Origin: Aedoeadaptatus acetigenes
Lineage (GTDB): Bacteria > Bacillota > Clostridia > Tissierellales > Peptoniphilaceae
NCBI RefSeq assembly: GCF_025566985.1
Contig: NZ_JAOQJD010000001.1
Span: 127,382-191,381 of the forward strand
DNA length: 64,000 nucleotides
Reading direction: 5' to 3'
Shown piece by piece: positions 41,408-49,183 of the stretch. Below the pieces are notes generated by a model. That model ran no database searches, was not told the DNA's origin, and saw only the letters and a list, made by a program, of their open reading frames with translations. Position 1 is the stretch's first letter; each line of letters begins with the position of its first letter. A program made the translations under genes and the position numbers.

Positions 41408-42648
41408 CGCAGCACCTCCGATAGTTTCCTTCTCAACGATTCGACGGACAGGATTTCGCCGACCAGGCCGCTCTTTTTCGCCGCCTCGGCGGAAAGATGC
41501 ATGGCTCGGTAGCTTGCCAGATTTTCTTTTTCAAGATGCAAAATATCCGCCGCAAGTTCCGCGCCCATGACACCGATTTTTGCCCGCTCCAAGGCGAAGT
41601 AGGCGTCGGCGCCCATTTCCCTGCAGCCCATGGCCATGTAAGCGCCGCCGAGGACATTTCCCACGGCCACGGTGATTTTTTTTGCGTCGTGATCCAGGTA
41701 AGCTTCCATCATTGCGGCACCCGCTCCCATAACGCCCTCTCCTTCCGAAGCACCTCCGGGCAAAAAGCCCGGCGTATCCGCCAAGCTGATCACCGGCAAT
41801 TGCAGGCGCCGGCACAGTTTATAGAAGGCCGCGGCCTTTAGCGCCGCCTCTTTGTCCAGTACCCCCGCCGCCACCTCGGGATTGTTGGCAAATACCCCTA
41901 CCCGCATGCCGTCGATGCGCGCGAGGAGGGCCGTGGCATTTTGCGCCCACCGGGGCCACAAATAAATGGCGCTATCTTCGTCGACAACGGCGCGAATCAC
42001 ATCCTCCGTTTCCCCCTCAGCCCGCGCCTTACGCGGCGGGAGGGCCGCCACCTGCTTCTGTCTTAAAAAAGCCATAAGGGTGCGGCAATGGGCGATCATG
42101 GCTTCTTCCGTTTCGGACAGGAGATGAACGCCGCCCCGTTCGGCCACGACTTTCGCGCCGCCCATGGCCGCGAGGCTCGTCTCTTCGTAAATGGCTCGCG
42201 CCACGATTTTCGGGCCCGTGAGGCAGAAGGCCGATGCATCCTCAAGGGCGAGAACCACATCGCAAAGGCCGGCCATGTAAGCCGCCGCGCCGATGCAGGG
42301 ACCGTAAGAAAGATACACCCGCGGCGTATCCAATGCTTTCAGGACGCGAAAAACCGATCCGGCGCCGGAAAGAGACAGCTGGCCGCTAACCATGTCGGCT
42401 CCGGCAGATTGACACAACAATACGAGTGGTGCCTGCCCTTCCCCGGCCAGCTTAACGGCCCGAACAAGGGATGCGCCTTCGAAATAGCCAAGAGCACCGC
42501 CTTTTTTCGTGGGATCGAAGGCCGCCAGCACCACGGGCTTTTGGGCGATCTTCGCCGCAGCCACCGCCACCGCCGATCGGTTTTTTTCTATGTAGTGAAT
42601 ACTTCCTTCGTCGGCAAGGGCTTCCATGCGCCGAAAAACTTCTTTCAT
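41404..42648 (-). CDS. Acyl-CoA carboxyltransferase-family protein (compact)
   Basis: 414 residues of the carboxyltransferase (crotonase-like) fold with both halves: N-half with LLCQSAGADMVSGQLSLSGAG and YLSYGPCIGAAAYMAGLCDV, C-half with PVISLADTPGFLPGGASEGEGV and VAVGNVLGGAYMAMGC, the two oxyanion sites. Propionyl-CoA carboxylase beta chains and decarboxylase alpha chains have about 510 residues, so this is short. No biotin carboxylase and no membrane decarboxylase subunit lie nearby. It could be part of a Na+-pumping decarboxylase with distant partners or of acyl-CoA carboxylase. Confidence 0.82.
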   Translation of the reverse strand: MKEVFRRMEALADEGSIHYIEKNRSAVAVAAAKIAQKPVVLAAFDPTKKGGALGYFEGASLVRAVKLAGEGQAPLVLLCQSAGADMVSGQLSLSGAGSVFRVLKALDTPRVYLSYGPCIGAAAYMAGLCDVVLALEDASAFCLTGPKIVARAIYEETSLAAMGGAKVVAERGGVHLLSETEEAMIAHCRTLMAFLRQKQVAALPPRKARAEGETEDVIRAVVDEDSAIYLWPRWAQNATALLARIDGMRVGVFANNPEVAAGVLDKEAALKAAAFYKLCRRLQLPVISLADTPGFLPGGASEGEGVMGAGAAMMEAYLDHDAKKITVAVGNVLGGAYMAMGCREMGADAYFALERAKIGVMGAELAADILHLEKENLASYRAMHLSAEAAKKSGLVGEILSVESLRRKLSEVLR

Positions 42649-42680
42649 GACACCACCTCTTTCATTTATTTATTATACGC

Positions 42681-42710
42681 AAAAAGCCGCACGATAAACG
42701 TACGGCTTTA
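42681..42710 (-). terminator. Terminator behind tRNA-Leu(CAG)
   Basis: AAAGCCG.ACG / CGT.CGGCTTT stem with one G-U pair on the minus strand, followed by TTTTTG. Confidence 0.8.
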
Positions 42711-42713
42711 AAA

Positions 42714-42800
42714 TGGTGCGGGAAAAGGGACTTGAACCCCCACGTGCATACACACACATGATCCTGAATCATGCCTGTCTGCCAATTCCAGCATTCCCGC
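42714..42800 (-). tRNA. tRNA-Leu (anticodon CAG)
   Basis: 87 nt with encoded CCA. Acceptor GCGGGAA pairs with TTCCCGC; D-arm with GGAATTGGCAGACAGG; anticodon stem CATGA/TCATG around loop TTCAGGA, so anticodon CAG; long variable arm of class II; T-arm GGGGGTTCAAGTCCC. Own promoter and terminator. Confidence 0.95.
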
Positions 42801-42812
42801 TCACGATAAGAT

Positions 42813-42841
42813 ATTATAACACGGCTTTTTCGAAATGTAAA
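42813..42841 (-). promoter_or_regulatory. Promoter of tRNA-Leu(CAG)
   Basis: Minus strand TTTACA (42836-42841), 17 bp, TATAAT (42813-42818), 12 bp before the tRNA. Nearly the same as the promoter at 43012-43040. Confidence 0.85.
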
Positions 42842-42865
42842 CGGGCAGTTAAGAATTTCATAAAA

Positions 42866-42898
42866 TAAAAAAACCGCCGATGGCGAACCACCGACGGT
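42866..42898 (-). terminator. Terminator behind tRNA-Leu(GAG)
   Basis: Minus strand ACCGTCGGTGG-TTCG-CCATCGGCGGT: eleven pairs with two G-U and a stable TTCG loop, followed by TTTTTT. Confidence 0.9.
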
Positions 42899-42909
42899 CT
42901 TTCATTGCA

Positions 42910-42996
42910 TGGTGCGGAGAAAGGGACTTGAACCCTCACGTGATGACTCACACATGCCCCTCAAACATGCCTGTCTGCCGATTCCAGCATCTCCGC
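42910..42996 (-). tRNA. tRNA-Leu (anticodon GAG)
   Basis: 87 nt with CCA. Acceptor GCGGAGA/TCTCCGC; anticodon stem CATGT/GCATG with loop TTGAGGG, so anticodon GAG; class II variable arm; T-arm GAGGGTTCAAGTCCC. Most of its sequence outside the acceptor and anticodon is shared with tRNA-Leu(CAG) 110 bp away, so they are old duplicates. Confidence 0.95.
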
Positions 42997-43011
42997 TCAT
43001 CACAGGAATAA

Positions 43012-43040
43012 ATTATAACACAGGCTTTTTGCTTTGTAAA
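43012..43040 (-). promoter_or_regulatory. Promoter of tRNA-Leu(GAG)
   Basis: Minus strand TTTACA (43035-43040), 17 bp, TATAAT (43012-43017). Bases in the spacer (AAAAAGCC.GTGT) are also shared with the other tRNA-Leu promoter. Confidence 0.85.
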
Positions 43041-43091
43041 TCACTTTTTACGAATTTTCGCAGGTCTTTTCCATTTGCGGGAAAAGGGCCT

Positions 43092-43109
43092 CGCCCGACG
43101 CCTCGGGCG
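43092..43109 (-). terminator. Probable terminator of polA-coaE-SBP operon
   Basis: CGCCCGA-4-TCGGGCG stem just behind the substrate-binding protein gene. On the minus strand the T-run (CCCTTTT) starts a few bases later than usual, so efficiency is uncertain. Confidence 0.55.
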
Positions 43110-43130
43110 GGGTAATTTACTTTTCCTACT

Positions 43131-44822
43131 TTACTTTTCCGCGGTTTTCGCCCTATCTTTTCCCGCCAATGTCACATCGTCGATGCCGTTAAAGACATTG
43201 AAGGCGTTGGGACGCATGCGCCCTTTTACTCGCGGCCCGGTGACCAGGACATTTTGCTTAAATACCAGGGGAATGTAGGGCACGTCGTTGCGAAAGATTT
43301 TGTACGCGGCGTCGGTGGCTTCTTTCCGCTCTCCTTCCTCTTGGGCATGGGCCAATTTCTGCAGGGCCTCGTCCATGGCGGGATTGCTATATCTGCTGAT
43401 ATTCATGCCGCCGATACCACCGGATGAAAGCACCGAGGAGAGATTGACCACGGCGGAAAAATCCATGCCCACGACGGCCAGCTGATAATTGCCGCTTTGA
43501 AGGGCGCGGGCAAATAGATCGGCCTCAGGCTCGGTCTTCTTTTGTCCCTCTTCGCTCGCTGTGTCGGCGGCGTCTTTCACACGGGAGCGGATACCGATTT
43601 TTTTCAAATCTTCCGACACCAGTTGGGCCTCGGTTTTCAGGCGATGGTTGACCCCGTTTGTGAGGATGGTGAGATTTAATGCTTCCCCGTTTTTCCCTTC
43701 GCGGAAACCGTCGCCGTCCACATCCTTGTAGCCGGCCCTATCCAGCATATCCATGGCGCCGTCCACGCTTAAATAGGACTCTTCTTTGGCAAAGGTGCCG
43801 GCGGATAGCTTCGGATTCACAAAAAAGTTTGCCATAGTGCCTTGAGACAGATACAGGCTATCGATGATGCGCTCTTTGTTGATGGCAAGGTCCAGGGCCC
43901 GGCGCAGATCCGGATCACTTAATAGGGGATCCTGCGTGTTCATGCTCAGCACTTCCACCCGCTGGGTTTCGTAGGGCTCCACGGCGCTCTTCTCGTCGCT
44001 TTTGTAGCGATCCCATGTGTAGTCGTCCACGACAAAAAGATCAATCTGTCCCGCGTCGTAGGCCTGTTGAATGGCTTTATTGTCCGACAAAATCAAGCCC
44101 ACGATGCCGTCGATGTAGGGCAGATTTCCGTGGTAGTTTGGATTTTTCTCCAGATAAATCTTTTTGTTCTTTTCCCATTTTTTCAGGAGAAAAGGCCCGG
44201 AGCCCACCACGGCGAAATTTTCGGCATCGAGCATGGCCTCTTCCGAGTAAATGTGGGCGGGCAATATGGGAAAGCTCAAAAGTTCCGGGTAATTGCCGTA
44301 GCTTTGATTGAATTCAAAATCGATGTTTCGATCGTCGAAGATTACGGCCTTCGCCACCGTATCCAAGTCGGTGCCGGCGCCGATCCCCGGCGTACGGTGA
44401 AAGAGCCTGCTATAAGGCGAGTCTGCCGGCGCATGTTTCACCGCAAGAAACGTCGCGGCCACGTCTTTGGTCGTAATGGGCGTGCCGTCTTGCCAGTAAA
44501 TGCCTTTTCTCAAGGTGACGGAAACGCGCCGTCCCTCGTCGGAGGTCTCCACGTGTTCCGCCAAAGAAGGCACCAGGCGGCCGCTGCCTTCGTACTCGAA
44601 AAGCCGATCGAAAAGCAGATGACTCAAGTGGAAATACGAACGGTTTTGCGTCAAAAGCGGATTTAAGGTGTCGAAGTTCGTGAGGGGCACGGTTAGGGTG
44701 CCGCCCCCTCCGGCGCCGTCGTCGGTTCCCTTTTCTTCCACCACGGTTTTGGATCCTCCCATGCCGCAGGCGGTTAAGAGCATAAGGCACAGGGCGAGGA
44801 TGATCCCCTTACATGTTTTCAC
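43131..44822 (-). CDS. ABC transporter substrate-binding lipoprotein, family 5 (peptide type)
   Basis: 563 residues with a lipoprotein signal (GIILALCLMLLTACGMGG, lipid Cys at ~19). SBP family 5 features: PLTNFDTLNPLLTQNRSYFHL, VTLRKGIYWQDGTPITTKDV and GSGPFLLKKWEKNKKIYLEKNPNYHG. It binds oligopeptides or similar ligands for an Opp/Dpp importer, but no permease or ATPase genes adjoin. Start overlaps the end of coaE by 14 bp, an unusual partner. Confidence 0.92.
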   Translation of the reverse strand: MKTCKGIILALCLMLLTACGMGGSKTVVEEKGTDDGAGGGGTLTVPLTNFDTLNPLLTQNRSYFHLSHLLFDRLFEYEGSGRLVPSLAEHVETSDEGRRVSVTLRKGIYWQDGTPITTKDVAATFLAVKHAPADSPYSRLFHRTPGIGAGTDLDTVAKAVIFDDRNIDFEFNQSYGNYPELLSFPILPAHIYSEEAMLDAENFAVVGSGPFLLKKWEKNKKIYLEKNPNYHGNLPYIDGIVGLILSDNKAIQQAYDAGQIDLFVVDDYTWDRYKSDEKSAVEPYETQRVEVLSMNTQDPLLSDPDLRRALDLAINKERIIDSLYLSQGTMANFFVNPKLSAGTFAKEESYLSVDGAMDMLDRAGYKDVDGDGFREGKNGEALNLTILTNGVNHRLKTEAQLVSEDLKKIGIRSRVKDAADTASEEGQKKTEPEADLFARALQSGNYQLAVVGMDFSAVVNLSSVLSSGGIGGMNISRYSNPAMDEALQKLAHAQEEGERKEATDAAYKIFRNDVPYIPLVFKQNVLVTGPRVKGRMRPNAFNVFNGIDDVTLAGKDRAKTAEK

Positions 44823-45420
44823 CGGGCAGAGCCTCCAATGCGTCGTCCACTTGATTGTAGAGATTCATTAAATCGCCGGAATTGTCGAAGACCACGGTGG
44901 CCAACTTTTTCTTTTCCTCCAAGGGCATTTGCGAGGCGATTTTTTCCTTGGCATAGGCTTCGTCGATCCCATCCCGCGCCATGAGGCGGGCGAGCTGCAC
45001 GTCCTCGTCGGCGTCCACGAGCCAAATGGCGTCGAATTCCAGGCCGCTTTCTTTTATGTCGTCGATCTGCTCAAAGAGCAGCGGTACGTCGTAGAAAACG
45101 AGGCCGTGGAAATTCTCCGACAAATCGAGCATGGCGCGAACGATGGCCGGATGCATGATGTCGTTCAGTCGGTTGCGGGCGTCTTCGTCTGAAAACACGC
45201 GTTTGCCCAATTTGTCCCGGTCCAGGTTGCCGTCCGATAGGATCATGTCTTCTCCGAAGATATCGGCGATTTCCTTCAATGTTTCCGATCCCGGATGGAC
45301 CAGATCCCTGGCAATGGCATCGGCGTCGATGACCGGAAAGCCCAAGCCCAACAAGTAGGCGGTCAAGACGCTTTTTCCCGAGGCAATGGAGCCCGTAATG
45401 CCGATTTTATTTTGTTTCAT
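44809..45420 (-). CDS. coaE: Dephospho-CoA kinase
   Basis: 203 residues. P-loop GITGSIASGKSVLTAYL at the N-terminus, then FPVIDADAIARDLVHPG and the lid with FYDVPLLFEQ. Last step of coenzyme A synthesis. Overlaps polA by 14 bp, the common polA-coaE pair of Firmicutes. Confidence 0.95.
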   Translation of the reverse strand: MKQNKIGITGSIASGKSVLTAYLLGLGFPVIDADAIARDLVHPGSETLKEIADIFGEDMILSDGNLDRDKLGKRVFSDEDARNRLNDIMHPAIVRAMLDLSENFHGLVFYDVPLLFEQIDDIKESGLEFDAIWLVDADEDVQLARLMARDGIDEAYAKEKIASQMPLEEKKKLATVVFDNSGDLMNLYNQVDDALEALPGENM

Positions 45421-48043
45421 ACCAATTTTCCCCCGTTTCCACTTCTACTTTTACGGGAATCGCCAGTGGCAAGGCCGATTCCATGGTTTCAACCAACAAT
45501 TTTTTTACCCGCTCCCCGTCTTCTTTGTCCGCCTCGATAATCAATTCGTCGTGGACTTGTAGCAGGAGCTTCGCCCGAAGGCCCTCGTCTTTTAATTTTC
45601 TGTAAACGGCCACCATGGCTTTTTTCATCATGTCCGCCGCCGTCCCCTGAATGGGCATGTTCAGCGCCACCCGCTCGCCGAAGGAGCGGACACTGAAATT
45701 TTTCGCCGCCAGCTCGGGAATGTAGCGTCGGCGATGGAACAGGGTTTCCACATAGCCTTGGGCCTTCCCCGTTTCCACGATGTCTTCCATAAATTGGTGG
45801 ACGCCGCTGAATTTATTCAGGTAATTGTCGATGTATTCCTTGGCTTCTTTTCTCAGAATATCCAGGTCTTGAGATAAGCCGTAATCGCTGATGCCGTAGA
45901 CGATGCCGAAGTTCACGGCCTTGGCCCTGGAGCGCATAAGGCTCGTCACATCCTCAGGATCCACGTGAAAGACTTGGGATGCCGTGGTGGTGTGAATGTC
46001 GGCGCCGTCCTTAAAAGCTTTTTGCATGACCGCATCCCCGGAAATGTGCGCCAAAATCCGAAGCTCGATTTGGGAATAGTCCGCGTCGATAAATTCCGCC
46101 CCTTCCCGCGGCAAAAAGGCCTTTCGAATGCTTCGGCCCACGTCGGTTTTAATGGGGATATTTTGAAGATTGGGGTTGGTGGATGAGATCCTCCCCGTGG
46201 CCGTAATGGTCTGTTGAAATTGGGAGTGAATCTTTCCGTCCGGGGCGATTTCCGCCTTGAGTCCCTCCACGTAGGTGGATTGAATTTTCGCCAACTGGCG
46301 ATACTTTAAAATGTCCTCGACGATGGGGTGTTCCTTGCGAATTTTCTCCAACACGTCTTGACTGGTGCTGAAACCGGTCTTCGTCTTTTTTATGGGCGTC
46401 AATTTCAAATCTTCAAAGAGCACTTCCGCCAACTGCTTCGTGCTGTTGATATTGAATTCCCTGCCCGCGTCCTCGTAAATGGAGGCCTCCAGGCCTTGGA
46501 TTTCTTCGGCCAGGGCGTCGCCGATTTCATCCAGTACCTTTTCGTCGACGATAATCCCCTCGTGTTCCATGGAAGCCAAAGTTTCCACCAAAGGCATTTC
46601 GATGGCGGAAAACAGTTCCCACATATCCAAATCCTTCAGCTTCTCTTCCTGCGCCGCCATAACCTTGGGCAGGAATTTGTGCAGTCGCGATAGGTAACCG
46701 ACGACGTCATCTTCCGCTTCGAGAAGGGTTTTTTTGCTCTTGCCCTTCCCTAAAAACTCTTCCGGCGCCGCAATGGTTTGGTTTTCGTAGAGACCGATTA
46801 AGTGGGACGCTTCGTAATTGGATTTCGTGGGATCCAGCAAATACTCGGCCACGGAGGCATCGAAGACGACATTTGCAGGCTCGATGCCGTAGTGGAATGC
46901 GAATAAAAAGAGCTCTTTTAAATCGCTTCCCACAATGGCCACGGATGTGTCTTCCAAAATGCCTTTTAAGCGCAAAAATTCCGCCCTATCAGGCGACTTG
47001 ACGATGTAGCCCTTGTCCGCGGCGGAAAGAAGCAAATAATCCACCTTGCCGTCGAAATAAGGGCGACCCTCCGCCATCAGGTGGATCATGACCTTCTCGG
47101 CCCCTTCCAGGCCCTTGACGGCCTCGTTCATGGACGCGAGGGGCAAATCCTTTACTTCGGCCTCTTCCGCCTCCTCTTCACCGGGAAGACGCCGCATAAG
47201 GGTAAAGAATTCGTACTCACTGTAAAGAGCCCGCAGGGCGTCGAGATCGTAGGGCTTGCGCTCGAGGGCGTCGATGTCGAAATCCAGGGGAATCGTCGTA
47301 ATAATCGTGCCGAGCTTTTTGCTTAAGAAAGCCTGTTGCTTAAAATTCTCGAGATTTTCCTTTCGCTTCTTCCCGCTAACGGCATCGAGATTCTCGTAAA
47401 CCCCTTCAATGGACCCGTATTCATGGATCAACTTTATGCCCGTCTTTTCGCCGATCCCCGGCACGCCGGGAATATTGTCGCTGGAATCCCCCATAAGCCC
47501 CTTCAGGTCGATGAGCTGATCCGGCGACATGCCGTATTCTTCTTTGATGCGGGCCACATCGTAGACTTCCAGATTCGTAATGCCTTTTTTCGTCATAAGG
47601 ACGTCGATGCCCTCTTCGATTAATTGAAAATAATCCCGATCGCCGGTGAGCAAATAAACTTTTTTCCCGGCGGCGCGGCCCATTTTCGCCACGGTGCCCG
47701 CCAAGTCGTCGGCTTCGTATTCCGGGGAGTCCACGGTTTTTATGCCCATGGTCTTTAAAATTTTCATGAGATAAGGCCACTGCTCGTCTAATTCCGAAGG
47801 CGTCTTCTGCCGCGTGCCCTTGTACTCCGCGTAAAGATCGTGGCGGAAGGTGCGCCCCTTTTGATCAAAACACACAAGCAAATAGCCGGGATCGATGCGG
47901 TCCACGGCATTTTCCATCATGGACACGAAGCCGTAGACCGCATTGGTGTACAGACCCCGCTTCGTCTTTAACAAAGGCAAGGCGTAAAAAGCCCGAAAAA
48001 ACAAACTGCTTCCATCTATTATCAAAATCGTATCTTTATTCAT
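45407..48043 (-). CDS. polA: DNA polymerase I
   Basis: 878 residues. 5'-3' exonuclease domain (1-290: DGSSLFFRAFYALP, SPEYEADDLAGTVA, GDSSDNIPGVPGIGEKT), a 3'-5' exonuclease-like domain without its acidic metal residues visible, and the polymerase: motif A DADYSQIELRILAH near 651, motif B RSRAKAVNFGIVYG near 707, motif C LLQVHDELIIE near 830. Repair and Okazaki fragment processing. A TATAAT box is at 48061-48066, without a good -35. Confidence 0.96.
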   Translation of the reverse strand: MNKDTILIIDGSSLFFRAFYALPLLKTKRGLYTNAVYGFVSMMENAVDRIDPGYLLVCFDQKGRTFRHDLYAEYKGTRQKTPSELDEQWPYLMKILKTMGIKTVDSPEYEADDLAGTVAKMGRAAGKKVYLLTGDRDYFQLIEEGIDVLMTKKGITNLEVYDVARIKEEYGMSPDQLIDLKGLMGDSSDNIPGVPGIGEKTGIKLIHEYGSIEGVYENLDAVSGKKRKENLENFKQQAFLSKKLGTIITTIPLDFDIDALERKPYDLDALRALYSEYEFFTLMRRLPGEEEAEEAEVKDLPLASMNEAVKGLEGAEKVMIHLMAEGRPYFDGKVDYLLLSAADKGYIVKSPDRAEFLRLKGILEDTSVAIVGSDLKELFLFAFHYGIEPANVVFDASVAEYLLDPTKSNYEASHLIGLYENQTIAAPEEFLGKGKSKKTLLEAEDDVVGYLSRLHKFLPKVMAAQEEKLKDLDMWELFSAIEMPLVETLASMEHEGIIVDEKVLDEIGDALAEEIQGLEASIYEDAGREFNINSTKQLAEVLFEDLKLTPIKKTKTGFSTSQDVLEKIRKEHPIVEDILKYRQLAKIQSTYVEGLKAEIAPDGKIHSQFQQTITATGRISSTNPNLQNIPIKTDVGRSIRKAFLPREGAEFIDADYSQIELRILAHISGDAVMQKAFKDGADIHTTTASQVFHVDPEDVTSLMRSRAKAVNFGIVYGISDYGLSQDLDILRKEAKEYIDNYLNKFSGVHQFMEDIVETGKAQGYVETLFHRRRYIPELAAKNFSVRSFGERVALNMPIQGTAADMMKKAMVAVYRKLKDEGLRAKLLLQVHDELIIEADKEDGERVKKLLVETMESALPLAIPVKVEVETGENWYETK

Positions 48044-48142
48044 GGGTCCTCCTTGCCTTTATTATACACGAGAAGCCGCGGAAAAGCCTTTATAACCATT
48101 TTCCGGATGCTTGTTACGCATTTCTTTTTCGGGCCCTGCTTT

Positions 48143-48171
48143 TTGAATTTATGCCATGCCAATGCTAAAAT
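48143..48171 (+). promoter_or_regulatory. Probable promoter of the Ltp-type lipoprotein gene
   Basis: TTGAAT (48143-48148), 17 bp, TAAAAT (48166-48171) on the plus strand. It would give a leader of more than 200 nt before the lipoprotein start. Confidence 0.5.
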
Positions 48172-48395
48172 ATAGCCAATAAGGCGATCGATAAGCTTAG
48201 CTGAAATTGAAACCTAAAAAGTAATTCACCTCAATCGAAAATATGAGTTTGGCAAATCTTTGGACGACTCCCCTTTCCGCATCCTACTTGAAAGAAAACC
48301 CGCGTCCTTCGCCGGGTAAAGTAAACGACGACAGCGCCCACGCGCTTTTAGATAGATGTACGCAGTCCGCCTAATCACTACATAAGGAGGAAACC
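48172..48395 (+). other. Long leader region before the Ltp-type gene
   Basis: About 220 bp with no supported gene on either strand. It ends with the ribosome site AAGGAGG, 6 nt before the lipoprotein ATG. I see no recognisable riboswitch fold. Confidence 0.4.
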
Positions 48396-48851
48396 ATGAA
48401 GAAATTAGCAATCGCCATCTGTGCTCTACTTTTGCTTGTCGGATGCGGATCAGATGCATCCAATGATGCAGTTCAAAACGAACAGAACACAAATCAACAA
48501 GCTGAGATTCAAACAGAAGAGAAAGAAGCGGAATCCAACGTGCCTGCTGAATACAAAGCGGCCCTCAAATCTGCTGAAAATTATGCAAAATTGATGCACA
48601 TGTCCAAAAAAGGAATCTATGAACAACTCATTTCCGAGTATGGCGATCAGTTTCCCGAAGAGGCAGCCCAATATGCCGTTGATCATTTAGAAGGAATCGA
48701 TTGGAATAAGAACGCTTTGGAATCGGCTAAAAATTACCGTGAAACCATGTCTATGTCTAATCAGGCCATCTACGATCAACTAGTATCTGAAGCAGGCGAA
48801 CAATTTACTTCTGAAGAAGCGCAATACGCCATCGACAACTTGCCACAATAA
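48396..48851 (+). CDS. Ltp family lipoprotein (superinfection-exclusion type)
   Basis: 151 residues. Lipoprotein signal LAIAICALLLLVGCGSD with lipid Cys at 17, an acidic Gln/Glu-rich linker, then two tandem copies of the ~48-residue Ltp domain: ALKSAENYAKLMHMSKKGIY...QYAVDHL and ALESAKNYRETMSMSNQAIY...QYAIDNL. The founding member, Ltp of Streptococcus phage TP-J34, sits on the cell surface and blocks DNA injection by related phages. Plus strand among minus-strand genes, lower GC. A defence role is inferred from the family; many genomic copies have no tested function. Confidence 0.88.
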   Translation: MKKLAIAICALLLLVGCGSDASNDAVQNEQNTNQQAEIQTEEKEAESNVPAEYKAALKSAENYAKLMHMSKKGIYEQLISEYGDQFPEEAAQYAVDHLEGIDWNKNALESAKNYRETMSMSNQAIYDQLVSEAGEQFTSEEAQYAIDNLPQ

Positions 48852-49043
48852 TCAATCCCGCTGACATAGCGAGTGTACATACTTAGTGCCGATAAGCTCA
48901 CAAAAATCGTAGCCGTCGAACAGATTCAGTGGAAAAGAATTTACTTGATTAAGGAGTCATCACCGAAGAAGAATTTGAAAAAAGAAAATTTGGAATACAT
49001 AAGTAGGCGGTATTCAGGCCACATAAAATTATCAATTTGTTTT

Positions 49044-49149
49044 GTTCCAATTCATTCCAACTTAATGGAATGCTGTTCGCTTATTCCAATTTATTTCGAT
49101 TTATTGGAATACTGTTTGCTTATTCCAATTTATTTCGATTTATTGGAAT
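49044..49149 (+). repeat. Three 39-bp tandem repeats with palindromic cores upstream of fic
   Basis: Units start at 49044, 49083 and 49122, exactly 39 bp apart. Each has a 28-bp core with arms ATTCCAAT and ATTGGAAT around an AT-rich centre, followed by an 11-bp spacer like ACTGTTTGCTT. Cores 2 and 3 are identical; core 1 differs in 6 bases. The last ends 34 bp before the fic start. The array may be a multi-site operator or a row of RNA hairpins in the fic leader. The rest of the 48852-49183 gap holds nothing I recognise. Confidence 0.85.
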
Positions 49150-49183
49150 AACTGTTTCAAGATGATCGAGAGGAGACCAAACA

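Noticed and set aside
48226..48492. Minus-strand ORF of 88 codons before and over the Ltp gene start
   Set aside because: Arg-rich, no ribosome site, overlaps the well supported Ltp gene.
49044..49149. CRISPR array
   Set aside because: Only three units, the spacers are almost the same, and the whole 39 bp repeats; no cas gene is present.
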